From contig NZ_FWXW01000001.1 of NCBI RefSeq assembly GCF_900176335.1, positions 1 through 64,000 on the forward strand: a stretch of 64,000 nt of DNA, in the 5' to 3' direction. The stretch comes from Papillibacter cinnamivorans DSM 12816 (GTDB lineage: Bacteria; Bacillota; Clostridia; Oscillospirales; Oscillospiraceae). This document shows, piece after piece, positions 24,321 to 33,091 of this stretch (position 1 is its first letter; each line of letters opens with the position of its first letter). The translations under genes were made by a program, and so were the position numbers. The notes under the pieces were generated by a model. It did no database searches. It was not told the DNA's origin and worked only from the letters and a program-made list of their open reading frames with translations.

Positions 24321-26506
24321 CCTGTGGAATAGGGCTCGTCGGGAGCCGGAACCTCCGTGGCCGCGCCCGCCGTAAAGCTGGAAACGAAGGGCGGCCGGTC
24401 GGGCGCGTCCGTCTTGAGCATCGACTGCCAGGCCTCGTCCGTCAGCCTCTCCTGGGATACGAATTCATAGTAGTCGAACATGGCGCCCCGTGTCAGGTAC
24501 AGCTCTCCGCCCATGGGCACGATGACATAAAGTTCCGCCGCCGACCCCACGCCTTCCTCCAGGTATCCGCCCGGAATCGCAGTATGGACGTCTGCGATGA
24601 CCGCCATGTTGCGGTCTGTCTCCGACTCGATCTGGAACCACTTGTAGCCGTTTTCCGTGCAGTTGGAGGTGAGGCTTTCCAGAAGGCCGCCGTAGGTGAG
24701 AAGGCTGTCGTATTCCTCGCTCGTCAGATCCTCTCCCTGAAGCTCCTTGACGGAGCAGTCCCGCAAAAAGGTCAGCATTTCCTCGAACCTCTGGCAGGTG
24801 TCCGCGATGTTGTCCGGCAGAACGCCCCGCGCCGATAGGTTCTCCCGGGAATAGGCCGTCAGCCAGAGGAGCCTGTTATACAGCTCCGCGTTTGGCTCCA
24901 CGTAAGCCCGCACCACCGGCGGCTCGTCGAAGCCGCCGCATTCCGCAGCGGAGCCCTTGGCGTAAAGGATCGTGTCATGGCGCATCTCCGCCCAGCTTCC
25001 CAGTGCGGTGGCAAGGGATTTGTCCTGCCATGCCGTGTTGCGCATAAACATGGGATACCCTTGACCGTATTCTCCCGTGAGGGAATTTTGGGTCCACAGC
25101 CACGCGTAGTACATGTTGGATCGCCAGGTGGAATCGGAAAGATTTGTGAACTTTTCCTTCATGCTGTTAAAATGCTCGGTGTACTCCGGCCAGGTTTCCG
25201 TGGGCTTGTAGATCTGCGCGATCAGGTCCGCCGCACGCTGGGAACCCAGGGCAGCAAACACGTCCAGCCCCGTGGGAAACGGCCGGACGACCGACTCGGT
25301 AAGCTCCTGCAAAATTTCGGAATCGGGGATGTAGCGCTGGCCCATGAACCTCATCTGAAGCCCCGACCGGACGTCTTCGCCGTTAGCGAGGGCAAGATCG
25401 TTCTTGGCGTTGATCTGCGGCTCCGGCAGCGCTTCCGCCTCCGTGTAGAAGGAATCCATTTTGCCCTCGTCCGCGATTTCGTTGAGATCCGGATTGTCCC
25501 CGTAAACCTTCTGTACGATTTCGGCGATCTGATAGGGGGTGACGTCGTCCGCCTCTCCCACGAAAAACGAAGTCGTGCTGTAGAGATTCTCCCACAGCGC
25601 TCCGCCGTCACTCTCCGGCAGGCGGCAAAGCGCCGTCGCCGCGATAATGGCGCGCATGGCGGATTCGGTGTCCCGCGTCTTCCCGTCGCTTTCATACAGC
25701 GGGAAGGGAACAACGCCGTACCAGCTCATGCCCAGAAAATACTGTTTGAGTTCATCGCTCCTTGTATAATGCCCCCGGGGAGTAAACAGAGAGTAATCAA
25801 TTTCATAGCCGAAAAGGGGAGAGGGATGCCTGCCGTCGGCAGCGTTCACCAGCTCCATTTCGCTTTCCACGAGATCCTTTACCTCGCTGGGAAAGTTCTC
25901 CGGCAGGGTCCCGCCGAAGGCAAGCTGCGCCGCGCCGAAATAACCCAGTACCTTCATCGCTTCCGCCTTGACCGCGGAATCGGTGATCCCCTCATACTCC
26001 TTTTGAAGCTGCGCGAGCATGTTTTCGTTTAGCGTCATGGCTTCCGGGATTAAAGACGTCCCTTCCGTGCTCCTCAGCGCGTAGTCGTAAAAAATGTGAT
26101 AGACCTGCAGGACAGAGTCGGTGGTCACAAAATTGGGGATCTTCTTATAGGTGTTGTCCTCGTAGATGTAAAAAAGCTGCTCCTGGCTGCCGGGGGCGGC
26201 GACAAATCCGTTGGCCGCGAGCTTCTCCTTCTGCTCGGCGGTGAGATTGGGGAACTGGTCAAGGTTCACAACGTTGGAGAGGTCCGGATTGACCGCATAG
26301 TCGGCGACGACGGGCGTGACCTCCACCGGGGTATAGTCCTCTCCCGCCTTGTTGAAATCCGGCTGAAAACTCAAGTTGATGGCGCCGTAAGCAGGCGTCG
26401 GCGTGGCCTGGACGGTGCTCTGGCCGCAGCCGGAAACGACGCCTGCCAGCAAAGCGGCGCACAGGGCCAGAGACGCCGTTCTGAGAATCCTTTTGGACGT
26501 ATTCAT
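24314..26506 (-). CDS. DUF3160-family lipoprotein
   Basis: A 730-residue protein; the start follows GAGGGA. The signal peptide has lipobox AGVVSGC, giving a membrane-anchored outer-face protein. After a Thr/Pro spacer, the sequence FVTTDSVLQVYHIFYDYALR and later MFMRNTAWQDKSLATALGSW and the aromatic-rich second half match the DUF3160 family. The function of that family is unknown. It is the middle gene of a three-gene operon (FG-GAP, DUF3160, CapA), 23 bases after the FG-GAP gene, so the three probably act together at the cell surface. Confidence 0.82.
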   Translation of the reverse strand: MNTSKRILRTASLALCAALLAGVVSGCGQSTVQATPTPAYGAINLSFQPDFNKAGEDYTPVEVTPVVADYAVNPDLSNVVNLDQFPNLTAEQKEKLAANGFVAAPGSQEQLFYIYEDNTYKKIPNFVTTDSVLQVYHIFYDYALRSTEGTSLIPEAMTLNENMLAQLQKEYEGITDSAVKAEAMKVLGYFGAAQLAFGGTLPENFPSEVKDLVESEMELVNAADGRHPSPLFGYEIDYSLFTPRGHYTRSDELKQYFLGMSWYGVVPFPLYESDGKTRDTESAMRAIIAATALCRLPESDGGALWENLYSTTSFFVGEADDVTPYQIAEIVQKVYGDNPDLNEIADEGKMDSFYTEAEALPEPQINAKNDLALANGEDVRSGLQMRFMGQRYIPDSEILQELTESVVRPFPTGLDVFAALGSQRAADLIAQIYKPTETWPEYTEHFNSMKEKFTNLSDSTWRSNMYYAWLWTQNSLTGEYGQGYPMFMRNTAWQDKSLATALGSWAEMRHDTILYAKGSAAECGGFDEPPVVRAYVEPNAELYNRLLWLTAYSRENLSARGVLPDNIADTCQRFEEMLTFLRDCSVKELQGEDLTSEEYDSLLTYGGLLESLTSNCTENGYKWFQIESETDRNMAVIADVHTAIPGGYLEEGVGSAAELYVIVPMGGELYLTRGAMFDYYEFVSQERLTDEAWQSMLKTDAPDRPPFVSSFTAGAATEVPAPDEPYSTGC

Positions 26507-26529
26507 CTGAAATCCCTCAATTCTGTATT

Positions 26530-27306
26530 TTACTCTGCAAAAATGAATCTTTCGTCTTTTAAACGAAAAACAAGTGCCTTTTGTTCCCCGTAGGAGGATA
26601 AAACCGCGCGGATTTCACCCTCTCCTGCTTGTTCGGCGGGATCGTAGGCAAAGCGCAGCGTGCCGTCATACTCCTTCGACTCAGTGAGCATTTCAAAACC
26701 GAATCCTCTCCAGTTGTAAAGGGCAAGCACCCGCCCGCCGTTCTCCAGTTCCTCGATGGAAATGATTTCGTCCGCTCCGTCGCCGTCTAAATCCCGCAGG
26801 ATATAGTCGTCGAACGGGCGGGAGAGCCGGGAGCCGAGCCAGAAGGGGATGAGGTTGCCGTTTTTCAAATCGAAAAAAAACGGACGTTTTGCCAATACGG
26901 GGTGGAATTTCGTCGTTTTGTAAACGCAGATGGAGACCTCGTTGATCCCGTCGCCATTGACGTCCCCCAGCTGGACCTTCATGGGTCGGATCGGGGCAAG
27001 GTCGATGCGGTTTCGTATCTTTTCCGGCGGGATGTAGCCCAGAGTGTCCAGATCTTCCTTGGCCGAGGCGTCGCAGATCAGCAGAAACTGGCCGTTCCGC
27101 TCCCCCTCGTCCGTTTTGCCGCTCCCGGATATCGCCAGCAGATCGTCCGTTCCGTTCCCGTTTGCGTCGCCCACGCAGAAGGAAACGATATCCCGAAGCT
27201 CGGCCGATCCTTCCGGAGCGGTTCTCTGCGAAAAAAGATGCGCCGAGATCAGCAGCAGCGCCGCCGCAAAGACGATCCCTATCCCGATATTTTTCCAGGC
27301 CTTCAT
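26530..27306 (-). CDS. Membrane-anchored FG-GAP/VCBS-type repeat protein
   Basis: A 258-residue protein with one N-terminal anchor (IGIGIVFAAALLLISAHLF). Outside the membrane are at least three Asp-rich calcium-type loops: GDANGNGTDDLLAI, GDVNGDGINEVSI and RDLDGDGADEIISI. These are FG-GAP/VCBS beta-propeller blades. Three blades are too few for a full propeller, so assembly with partners or further degenerate blades are possible. It is the first gene of the operon with DUF3160 and CapA-type genes. Confidence 0.8.
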   Translation of the reverse strand: MKAWKNIGIGIVFAAALLLISAHLFSQRTAPEGSAELRDIVSFCVGDANGNGTDDLLAISGSGKTDEGERNGQFLLICDASAKEDLDTLGYIPPEKIRNRIDLAPIRPMKVQLGDVNGDGINEVSICVYKTTKFHPVLAKRPFFFDLKNGNLIPFWLGSRLSRPFDDYILRDLDGDGADEIISIEELENGGRVLALYNWRGFGFEMLTESKEYDGTLRFAYDPAEQAGEGEIRAVLSSYGEQKALVFRLKDERFIFAE

Positions 27307-27542
27307 GCGGCAGTCCTTTCGCAGCGCTTAAAAACACGCCCCTTCTTTTCCTATATTCTAACATATCCTGTTTGAATTTGCCACTCGTGCGCTCCTGCAG
27401 AAGATGAGATCCTAACAAGCCTCATGAAAAAAACGGAGGAATGTAGCAATAGCATGAGATCCCTTCCGCAACAGGCTTTCAAAGCGCAGGGCCTCTGCTG
27501 TTTTGGCCCGTTTCCTGCGGAAGCTCTCTCCGCGCGCGGCAA

Positions 27543-27577
27543 CAAAAAAGCGCCGCGTGACAGCGGCGCCTTTTTGT
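27543..27577 (-). terminator. Terminator after the DUF378 gene
   Basis: AAAAAAGCGCCGC and GCGGCGCCTTTTTG pair with a short loop. On the minus strand the hairpin is followed by a T-run, right after the DUF378 stop. Nothing else is recognised in the rest of 27307-27576. Confidence 0.85.
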
Positions 27578-27792
27578 TATTCATGGTGCTCCGCCGTGAC
27601 TTCTTCCTCCCGGTCGCGGAAGAGAAGCATGATGCACCAGATACCCGCCAGACCCACGATGGTGTAGATTACCCTGCTGATGGTTGCCGTCTGTCCCCCG
27701 AAGATTGCTGCGATGAAATCGAAACGGAACAGTCCGATGCATCCCCAGTCCAATGCGCCGATGATGGCCAGGGTCAATGCCGTTTTACTCAA
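27577..27792 (-). CDS. DUF378 small membrane protein
   Basis: A 71-residue protein. TTG 27792 is chosen because AGGAGGAAACC lies just upstream; the longer frame to 27906 lacks a site and reads as non-protein-like. Two membrane segments are visible (LTLAIIGALDWGCIGLF, VIYTIVGLAGIWCIML), with the family's ALDWGxxGLFxFD motif, and an acidic tail. DUF378 proteins are common in Firmicutes, with unknown function. Confidence 0.85.
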   Translation of the reverse strand: MSKTALTLAIIGALDWGCIGLFRFDFIAAIFGGQTATISRVIYTIVGLAGIWCIMLLFRDREEEVTAEHHE

Positions 27793-28012
27793 TTGTGGTT
27801 TCCTCCTGTTGGTCCCTTTTTCCGGCGGGAAAAATAGATCGGTTCCCGTCCGGCGCAGGGGTATTTGAATAGTATCGCATCCTGTCGTATTTTTCCCGGT
27901 AATCATCGTTTTATCTATCCGGCGCCAATGGTAATCCTTCCGTATTTCGCCGGTTAGAAAATAAAAGCAGGTATTATATCAGGAAACGGGAGAAAAAAAT
28001 AAAAAATGATTA

Positions 28013-28071
28013 TTGACATATGTCAGTAATATGGTATACTGGACTTGTTAAATGACATATGTCAGTAATAT
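28013..28071 (+). promoter_or_regulatory. Sigma-A promoter with two TGACATATGTCA operators
   Basis: TTGACA (28013-28018) and TATACT (28035-28040) are spaced 16 bases. The palindrome TGACATATGTCA overlaps the -35 (28014-28025) and recurs at the start region (28053-28064), with centres 39 bases apart. The full unit TGACATATGTCAGTAATAT is a 19-base direct repeat. Placement is classical for a repressor. The first gene served is at 28152. The remainder of the 27793-28151 spacer shows nothing else. Confidence 0.8.
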
Positions 28072-28151
28072 CCGAATCTGTGACCGCCGCCGCATCCATG
28101 AAAATGCGGGATAAAAGGGCGGAAGACGATCTTTTGGGAGGTGAGAAGCGG

Positions 28152-28508
28152 ATGCGAATAGCGGTATCCTACGCTGAAGGAAAGGTATACCAGCATTTCG
28201 GCCATACGGTGCGCTTTAAAATCTACGACGTCGAAGGCGGGGAAGTGCGCCTTGCCACCACGGTGAACACCAACGGCAGCAGCGGCGGGGCTCTGCCCGA
28301 CATACTCCGGAAGCTGGAAGTGAACGCCCTGATCTGCGGCAGCCTTGGTACGGGGGCAAAACGCGCCCTTGCGGATGCCGGCATACGTCTGTACTCCGGC
28401 GTGACCGGCGAAGCGGACAAGGCGGTGGAAGCCCTCCTGAAAGGCAGTCTGGAGTTCGACCCCGATGCCGTATGTCGGCGTCAGGGGGAGCGCCGGAGCG
28501 GCAGCTGA
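28152..28508 (+). CDS. NifX/NifB-type (dinitrogenase iron-molybdenum cofactor) domain protein
   Basis: A 118-residue protein. ATG 28152 follows GGGAGGTGAG; a longer frame from 28059 would start inside the operator. The domain pattern is complete: RIAVSYAEGKVYQHFGHTVRFKIYD at the start, GGALPDILRKLEVNALICGSLGTGAKRAL in the middle, GEADKAVEALLKG near the end. The family binds metal-sulphur cofactors (NifX, NafY, orange protein ORP). It is the first of three such proteins in the cluster; no nitrogenase genes are present, so the cofactor is more likely of the ORP type (inference). Confidence 0.85.
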   Translation: MRIAVSYAEGKVYQHFGHTVRFKIYDVEGGEVRLATTVNTNGSSGGALPDILRKLEVNALICGSLGTGAKRALADAGIRLYSGVTGEADKAVEALLKGSLEFDPDAVCRRQGERRSGS

Positions 28509-28552
28509 CGTCAGATGCGCAAGCGGTTTGCTGCCCTTTTGTCATCGCGCGG

Positions 28553-28602
28553 TTGACAGCCGCCTGAAATCGGGTATAATAAAATGAAAATGTCATATGT
28601 CA
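28553..28602 (+). promoter_or_regulatory. Consensus sigma-A promoter with a third operator-like palindrome
   Basis: TTGACA (28553-28558) and TATAAT (28575-28580) match the consensus exactly, with a 16-base spacer. TGTCATATGTCA (28591-28602), one mismatch from the operators at 28014 and 28053, lies just downstream of the expected start site. The gene served starts at 28624. Confidence 0.8.
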
Positions 28603-28623
28603 GAAAAGAAAAGGAGGATAAAA

Positions 28624-28914
28624 ATGCCTGGAAGAGACGGTACCGGTCCTATGGGATACGGAGCTATGAGCGGAAGAGGAATGGGACCCTGCGCGGGTTC
28701 GGGCGCCTGGAAGTACGGCGCGGGTCTGGGTCTGGGTTTAGGCCTTGGGCTTGCGTGCAGACGCGGGTTCGGACGCGGCTTTGGCCGCGGATTCGGACGC
28801 AGTTTTTCTGCGGATCCCGTTTCTGACGATACGAAAAAGGAGTTCCTGCAGGAGCGGAGGAACGCTCTGAAGAATCAGTTGGATGCCGTTGAAAAACAGC
28901 TGGAAATTCTGTAA
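28624..28914 (+). CDS. DUF5320 family protein
   Basis: A 96-residue protein; ATG follows AAGGAGGATAAA. The N-terminus MPGRDGTGPMGYGAMSGRGM is the family signature, followed by GPCAG, a Gly/Leu run, a repeated Phe-Gly-Arg region (RRGFGRGFGRGFGRSF) and a C-terminal coiled coil (RNALKNQLDAVEKQLEIL). Such proteins regularly accompany NifX-type and Mrp proteins in anaerobes. The function is unknown; the Gly-rich part may be disordered or bind a cofactor. Confidence 0.8.
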   Translation: MPGRDGTGPMGYGAMSGRGMGPCAGSGAWKYGAGLGLGLGLGLACRRGFGRGFGRGFGRSFSADPVSDDTKKEFLQERRNALKNQLDAVEKQLEIL

Positions 28915-28984
28915 ACTGACAGCGGAAATTGCCGGGTGGTATCCCGGTAATTTCTGCTTACAATAGGGAAGTGAAGAAAATCGT

Positions 28985-29359
28985 ATGCCCAGACCGAGAA
29001 AATGGCGAAAAGTATGCTGTTTGCCTTCAAACCGCAGGTTTGGCCCTTTGGATTCCCCGGCGGACATGAATCGTTCGGTCAACATGACGGTGGACGAATA
29101 CGAGACCATCCGGCTCATAGACCTGGAGGGAATGACCCAGGAGGAGTGCGCCGAGAGGATGAACGTGGCGCGTACCACAGTCCAGGGTATTTATAACGAT
29201 GCCAGAAAAAAGCTTGCCGATTCTCTGGTAAACGGCAGGCCCCTCTGGATCGACGGAGGGGAATACCGCCTGTGCGACGGTCTTGGGACCGCCTGCGGCA
29301 GCTGCCGCAGGCACAGAGGAGGCCATGGCTTCGGGGAAGGCGGGCCGGAAGGCTTCTGA
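28985..29359 (+). CDS. DUF134 (UPF0251) HTH DNA-binding protein
   Basis: A 124-residue protein. It starts [16 protein letters not shown], the family signature. The middle shows an HTH of sigma-region-4 type: [49 protein letters not shown]. The tail carries cysteines ([13 protein letters not shown]) that could bind metal. It is the only DNA-binding protein in the cluster and so the best local candidate for the TGACATATGTCA sites; this is inference. Confidence 0.85.
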   Translation: MPRPRKWRKVCCLPSNRRFGPLDSPADMNRSVNMTVDEYETIRLIDLEGMTQEECAERMNVARTTVQGIYNDARKKLADSLVNGRPLWIDGGEYRLCDGLGTACGSCRRHRGGHGFGEGGPEGF

Positions 29360-29455
29360 CACCGGCGATGCGTCTGCTTAGGAATGGGAGACCGGCCCGC
29401 TGATCAGAAAGGACTGCCGGATGAACTTTTTGCAGTACAGAAAATGGAGGACAAA

Positions 29456-29821
29456 ATGAAAATAGCGATACCAGTGGATGAAAACAAGCCTTCAACTGGC
29501 GTATGCGTATCCTTCGGACGCGCGCCGTATTTTATGATTTTCGATACCGTATCCGGAGAGAACGTTTTTATGGACAACTCCGCGGCTGCCAGCCAGGGCG
29601 GCGCCGGGATCAAGGCGGCCCAGTTCATTGTGGATGCCGGCGCGGAAGTTCTTCTGACTCCCCGCTGCGGGGAAAACGCCGCCCAGGTGCTCTCCGCCGC
29701 CGGGGTCCGGATGTATAAGACCACCGCCGGCTCCGCATCGGACAATGTCGCAGCCTTCCGGGCGGGAAACCTGCAGCCTCTCCTGGAGACGCATCCCGGG
29801 TTCCACGGACATGGCCGGTAA
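29456..29821 (+). CDS. NifX/ORP-type cofactor-binding protein, second copy
   Basis: A 121-residue protein. ATG 29456 follows ATGGAGG. The family pattern is clear: MKIAIPVDENKPSTGVCVSF, GRAPYFMIFD, GGAGIKAAQFIVDAGAEVLL, then a Gly/His-rich end (HPGFHGHGR). It overlaps the next ATPase gene by 11 bases, implying translational coupling and joint function. Confidence 0.86.
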   Translation: MKIAIPVDENKPSTGVCVSFGRAPYFMIFDTVSGENVFMDNSAAASQGGAGIKAAQFIVDAGAEVLLTPRCGENAAQVLSAAGVRMYKTTAGSASDNVAAFRAGNLQPLLETHPGFHGHGR

Positions 29822-30683
29822 CCGAAAGATCGCCGTTCTCAGCGGCAAGGGCGGCACCGGCAAAACCCTCATCTCGGTGAATCTCGCCGCCGTGGCGGGG
29901 AAAAGCCGCTATATCGACTGCGACGTGGAGGAACCCAACGGGCACCTGTTTTTGAAACCCTTCCCTCTTTCGGAAGAAACCGTTGCGGTGCGCATTCCCG
30001 TCCTGGAGGAAGCTAGGTGCGTGGGCTGCCGGAAATGCGCGGATTTCTGCCGGTTCAACGCCCTGGCGTTTTTAAAGGGAAAGCCGGTTCTCTTTGAAGA
30101 GGTCTGTCATTCCTGCGGAGGCTGCGTTCTTCTTTGCCCCGCCAAAGCTTTTTCGGAGCGCGGGAAGGAAATCGGCAGGATTCAGCGGGGTCCCTCCGGC
30201 AGCGTTTCCGTCACCACGGGGATCCTGAATCCGGGAGAGGCCTCCGGCGTTCCCATCATCCGGAAGCTTCTGGAGGACGCAGCCGGGGAGGAGAGTTTGC
30301 CCGTCTTTATCGACTGCCCGCCCGGCAGTGCCTGCACGGTGATGGAAAGCATCAAGGACGCCGATTACTGCATCCTGGTGGCGGAACCCTCGGTTTTCGG
30401 CGCGCATAACCTTGCCATGGTTCACCGCCTTGTGAAGCTTTTTCATAAGCCCTACGGCGTGGTTTTAAACAAATGCATGCCCGGTGAAAATCCCTCGGCT
30501 GCATACTGCCTGGAAAATGAAATACCCGTATTGGGGACGATTCCCTACGATAAGGAGCTTGGACTTCTCAATTCCGAGGGCAGCATTGCCTCGAGGGAAA
30601 ACTCCCGGTACGAATCTCTATTCTCCGATCTTCTCAGGACGGTTTACCTGGAGGTGTCAAATGAAGCAGCTTCTGATTCTTAG
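29811..30683 (+). CDS. MinD-like P-loop ATPase with inserted [4Fe-4S] ferredoxin domain (first)
   Basis: A 290-residue protein from ATG 29811. The deviant Walker A VLSGKGGTGKT is near residue 8; switch region IDCDVEEPNGHLF follows. An inserted 2x[4Fe-4S] module (CVGCRKCADFC ... CHSCGGCVLLCP) occupies residues ~65-110; FIDCPPGSACTV is the Walker B/DxxP region. Proteins of this kind occur as pairs in ORP/Mrp clusters (for example DVU2103-2104 of Desulfovibrio vulgaris) and are thought to couple ATP use to cluster or cofactor transfer. It overlaps the next gene by 23 bases. Confidence 0.88.
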   Translation: MAGNRKIAVLSGKGGTGKTLISVNLAAVAGKSRYIDCDVEEPNGHLFLKPFPLSEETVAVRIPVLEEARCVGCRKCADFCRFNALAFLKGKPVLFEEVCHSCGGCVLLCPAKAFSERGKEIGRIQRGPSGSVSVTTGILNPGEASGVPIIRKLLEDAAGEESLPVFIDCPPGSACTVMESIKDADYCILVAEPSVFGAHNLAMVHRLVKLFHKPYGVVLNKCMPGENPSAAYCLENEIPVLGTIPYDKELGLLNSEGSIASRENSRYESLFSDLLRTVYLEVSNEAASDS

Positions 30684-31521
30684 CGGCAAGGGCGGCACCG
30701 GCAAGACCACCGTGGCCGGGGCCTTTGTCCGTCTGTCCGCGGCGAAGGCATGTGCCGACTGCGATGTGGATGCTCCCAACTTACACCTGATTATAAATCG
30801 TGTGAATAATCCTGATATAACAGCATATTTTGGTCTTCCAAAAGCGATTATTGATGAAACCATGTGTTCATTGTGCGGCCAATGCAGGCTGCATTGCCGC
30901 TTTGGAGCCATCTCTCCTGATTTCAAAGTGGATCCTTTCGCCTGCGAAGGCTGCGCCGTCTGCGGCGAGGTCTGTCCCACAAAGGCGATTTCCATGGTCC
31001 CCGCCGAGGCCGGAAAGCGGATGCTGTATTCCGGCAAAGAGGGGGTTTTTTCCACCGCGGAACTGTATACGGGAAGCGGGACCTCGGGAAAACTGGTGAC
31101 CGAGGTGAAGCGCCGGATGACGGAATCGGCGCCGGAGGACGCCGATTTCGCGGTGGTGGACGGATCCCCCGGCATCGGGTGTCCCGTCATTGCGTCCCTG
31201 TCCGGGGCGGATATGGTGCTCATCGTCGCCGAGCCGTCGGTTTCGGGAATCAGCGACATGGAACGCATCCTGAAAACCGCCGGATTCTTTCAGGTGAAGA
31301 CGGCCGTCTGTGTAAACAAGGCGGACGTAAGTCTCTCGAATACAAAAAAGATTGAGTCCTTCTGCCGGGAAAACAGCATCCCTCTGGTGGGAAAGATTCC
31401 ATACGACCCGGCGGCCGTAGAAGCTGTCAACCGGGGCCTTACGGTGGCCGACGTGGACTGTCCGGCAGGCCTGGCTGTGAAGTCGGTGTTCTGGAACACC
31501 ATGGATCTGTTGTATTCCTGA
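30661..31521 (+). CDS. MinD-like P-loop ATPase with inserted [4Fe-4S] ferredoxin domain (second)
   Basis: A 286-residue protein; ATG 30661 follows GGAGGTG. Domain order is the same as in its neighbour: LLILSGKGGTGKTTVAGAF, DCDVDAPNLHL, ferredoxin insert with CSLCGQCRLHC and CEGCAVCGEVCP, FAVVDGSPGIGCP, then AEPSVSGISDMERIL. The two paralogs probably form a heterodimer. A longer in-frame extension to 30484 lies wholly within the previous gene and is not a credible start. Confidence 0.88.
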   Translation: MKQLLILSGKGGTGKTTVAGAFVRLSAAKACADCDVDAPNLHLIINRVNNPDITAYFGLPKAIIDETMCSLCGQCRLHCRFGAISPDFKVDPFACEGCAVCGEVCPTKAISMVPAEAGKRMLYSGKEGVFSTAELYTGSGTSGKLVTEVKRRMTESAPEDADFAVVDGSPGIGCPVIASLSGADMVLIVAEPSVSGISDMERILKTAGFFQVKTAVCVNKADVSLSNTKKIESFCRENSIPLVGKIPYDPAAVEAVNRGLTVADVDCPAGLAVKSVFWNTMDLLYS

Positions 31522-31626
31522 TGGAAATAATTAAGAAAACTTATGCCGGGCGCCGGTTTCCATCCGTGGGAAAAGCCGCTGCCCTGCTTGAGTCAATAGA
31601 TGAATGCATGTAAGGAGTTGTATGCT

Positions 31627-32463
31627 ATGAGCGAACAGTGCAGCGGCAATTGCGGCGCCTGCGGGGAAGAATGTGCGGAGCGGACAGAGTCCCAGGATCT
31701 CCATGAGAGTCCCCATGAGCTGAGCAAAATCAAAAAGGTGATCGCCGTCGTCAGCGGAAAGGGCGGCGTGGGCAAGTCTCTGGTCACCTCCATGCTGGCC
31801 GTCACCATGAACCGCAGGGGATACCATTCGGCCGTCCTGGATGCGGACGTGACGGGGCCTTCCATCCCCAAGATGTTCGGCCTGAAGGAAAAGGCCTCCG
31901 GCAGTGATGTGGGGATCTTCCCCGTCCGCACAAAGACGGGCATCGATATCATGTCCATCAACCTGCTTCTGCCCAATGACACCGACCCCGTGGTCTGGCG
32001 CGGCCCCCTCATCGCGGGCACCGTCAAGCAGTTCTGGACCGATGTCATCTGGGGGGATGTCGACTATATGTTTATCGACATGCCTCCCGGAACCGGCGAC
32101 GTGCCTCTTACCGTCTTCCAGTCCATTCCGGTGGATGGGATCATCGTTGTCACCTCTCCCCAGGAGCTCGTCTCCATGATCGTTGCCAAAGCCGTGAAGA
32201 TGGCGGAGATGATGAATATTCCCATACTGGGCCTGGTGGAGAATCTTTCGTATTTCAAGTGCCCGGACAACGGGAAGGAATACAGGATTTTCGGCGAAAG
32301 CCATATCGACGAAATCGCAAAAGAACACAATCTGCAGGTGCTGGCCAAGCTGCCCGTGGACCCAGACCTTTCCCTCAACTGCGACAAGGGACTTATCGAG
32401 CTCTTTGTAGGGTCCTGGCTGGATGAAGCGGCCGATCTGCTGGATAGCAAGGTGGAAAAATGA
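31627..32463 (+). CDS. mrp: Mrp/NBP35-family Fe-S cluster carrier ATPase
   Basis: A 278-residue protein; ATG 31627 follows AAGGAG. The N-terminus carries a Cys cluster (CSGNCGACGEEC) like NBP35 proteins. Walker A is VVSGKGGVGKSLV; the family motif GPSIPKMFG and FIDMPPGTGDVPLT follow; a single CPDNGK near the C-terminus replaces the usual CxxC. It should carry [4Fe-4S] clusters in the cytosol. Its stop overlaps the next NifX-type gene (ATGA), tying the two together. Confidence 0.9.
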   Translation: MSEQCSGNCGACGEECAERTESQDLHESPHELSKIKKVIAVVSGKGGVGKSLVTSMLAVTMNRRGYHSAVLDADVTGPSIPKMFGLKEKASGSDVGIFPVRTKTGIDIMSINLLLPNDTDPVVWRGPLIAGTVKQFWTDVIWGDVDYMFIDMPPGTGDVPLTVFQSIPVDGIIVVTSPQELVSMIVAKAVKMAEMMNIPILGLVENLSYFKCPDNGKEYRIFGESHIDEIAKEHNLQVLAKLPVDPDLSLNCDKGLIELFVGSWLDEAADLLDSKVEK

Positions 32464-32822
32464 ACATGAGAATCGCGGTTGCCAGCGAAGGCAATGCGGT
32501 GACCGGGCACTTCGGGCACTGCACCAATTTCAATCTTTACGACACGGAAAACGGCGCCGTCGTCCGGGAGGAGTCCGTTCCCAATCCCGGCCACAGGCCC
32601 GGCTTTCTGCCTAATTTTCTGGCCGACAGGGGCGTTAACGTCATCATCAGCGGCGGAATGGGCGGCGGAGCCGTGGATATTTTCAACGAACGGAACGTGG
32701 AGGTCGTGGTGGGCGCCTCGGGAGACGCGAAAGAAGCCGTCTTAAGCTACCTGAAAGGCGAGCTGAAGTCTACGGGGTCGGTCTGTCACGAGCATCAGCA
32801 CCACGGCGATTGCAACGGATAG
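32460..32822 (+). CDS. NifX/ORP-type cofactor-binding protein, third copy
   Basis: A 120-residue protein starting within the mrp stop. Pattern: MRIAVASEGNAVTGHFGHCT, NFNLYD, FLADRGVNVIISGGMGGGAV, GDAKEAVLSYLKGEL, ending in a metal-type tail CHEHQHHGDC. His-rich ends are common in the ORP-like branch. It is the last gene before a terminator-like stem at 32878. Confidence 0.88.
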   Translation: MNMRIAVASEGNAVTGHFGHCTNFNLYDTENGAVVREESVPNPGHRPGFLPNFLADRGVNVIISGGMGGGAVDIFNERNVEVVVGASGDAKEAVLSYLKGELKSTGSVCHEHQHHGDCNG

Positions 32823-32877
32823 GCGGACGGTCCGCTTATGATGTTTGTCAGCACGATCTAACGGTTTATATGATAGA

Positions 32878-32920
32878 AGGCATCGTTTAGGAAACTAATC
32901 GGTGCCTTTTTTATTTTTTT
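32878..32920 (+). terminator. Terminator-like stem after the ORP-like cluster
   Basis: AAGGCATCGTTT pairs imperfectly with AATCGGTGCCTT, and a long T-rich run follows (TTTTTTATTTTTTTT). The stem is modest but the U-tract is strong. Confidence 0.65.
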
Positions 32921-33091
32921 TGGTAAGGAGCGCCTCGCCGTAAGAGATTACCCATTAAACGGTATTATGTTCCCGTAAAAAGAGTTTGTCTGCAGAGAGA
33001 TTCTATCAGACCGCTGAATCAATCACCAAGCCATCTTAAGAACCATATTATGCAGAAAGGCTGTAAGCCTAAAAAATTTAGGAGAGTTAAT

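Noticed and set aside
28059-28151. N-terminal extension of the first NifX-type gene
   Set aside because: It would start inside the second operator; the ATG at 28152 has a strong ribosome site and begins the family domain.
28152-32822. Nitrogenase accessory (nif) cluster
   Set aside because: No nifHDK, nifE/N or radical-SAM NifB is present; the protein set matches ORP/Mrp clusters instead.
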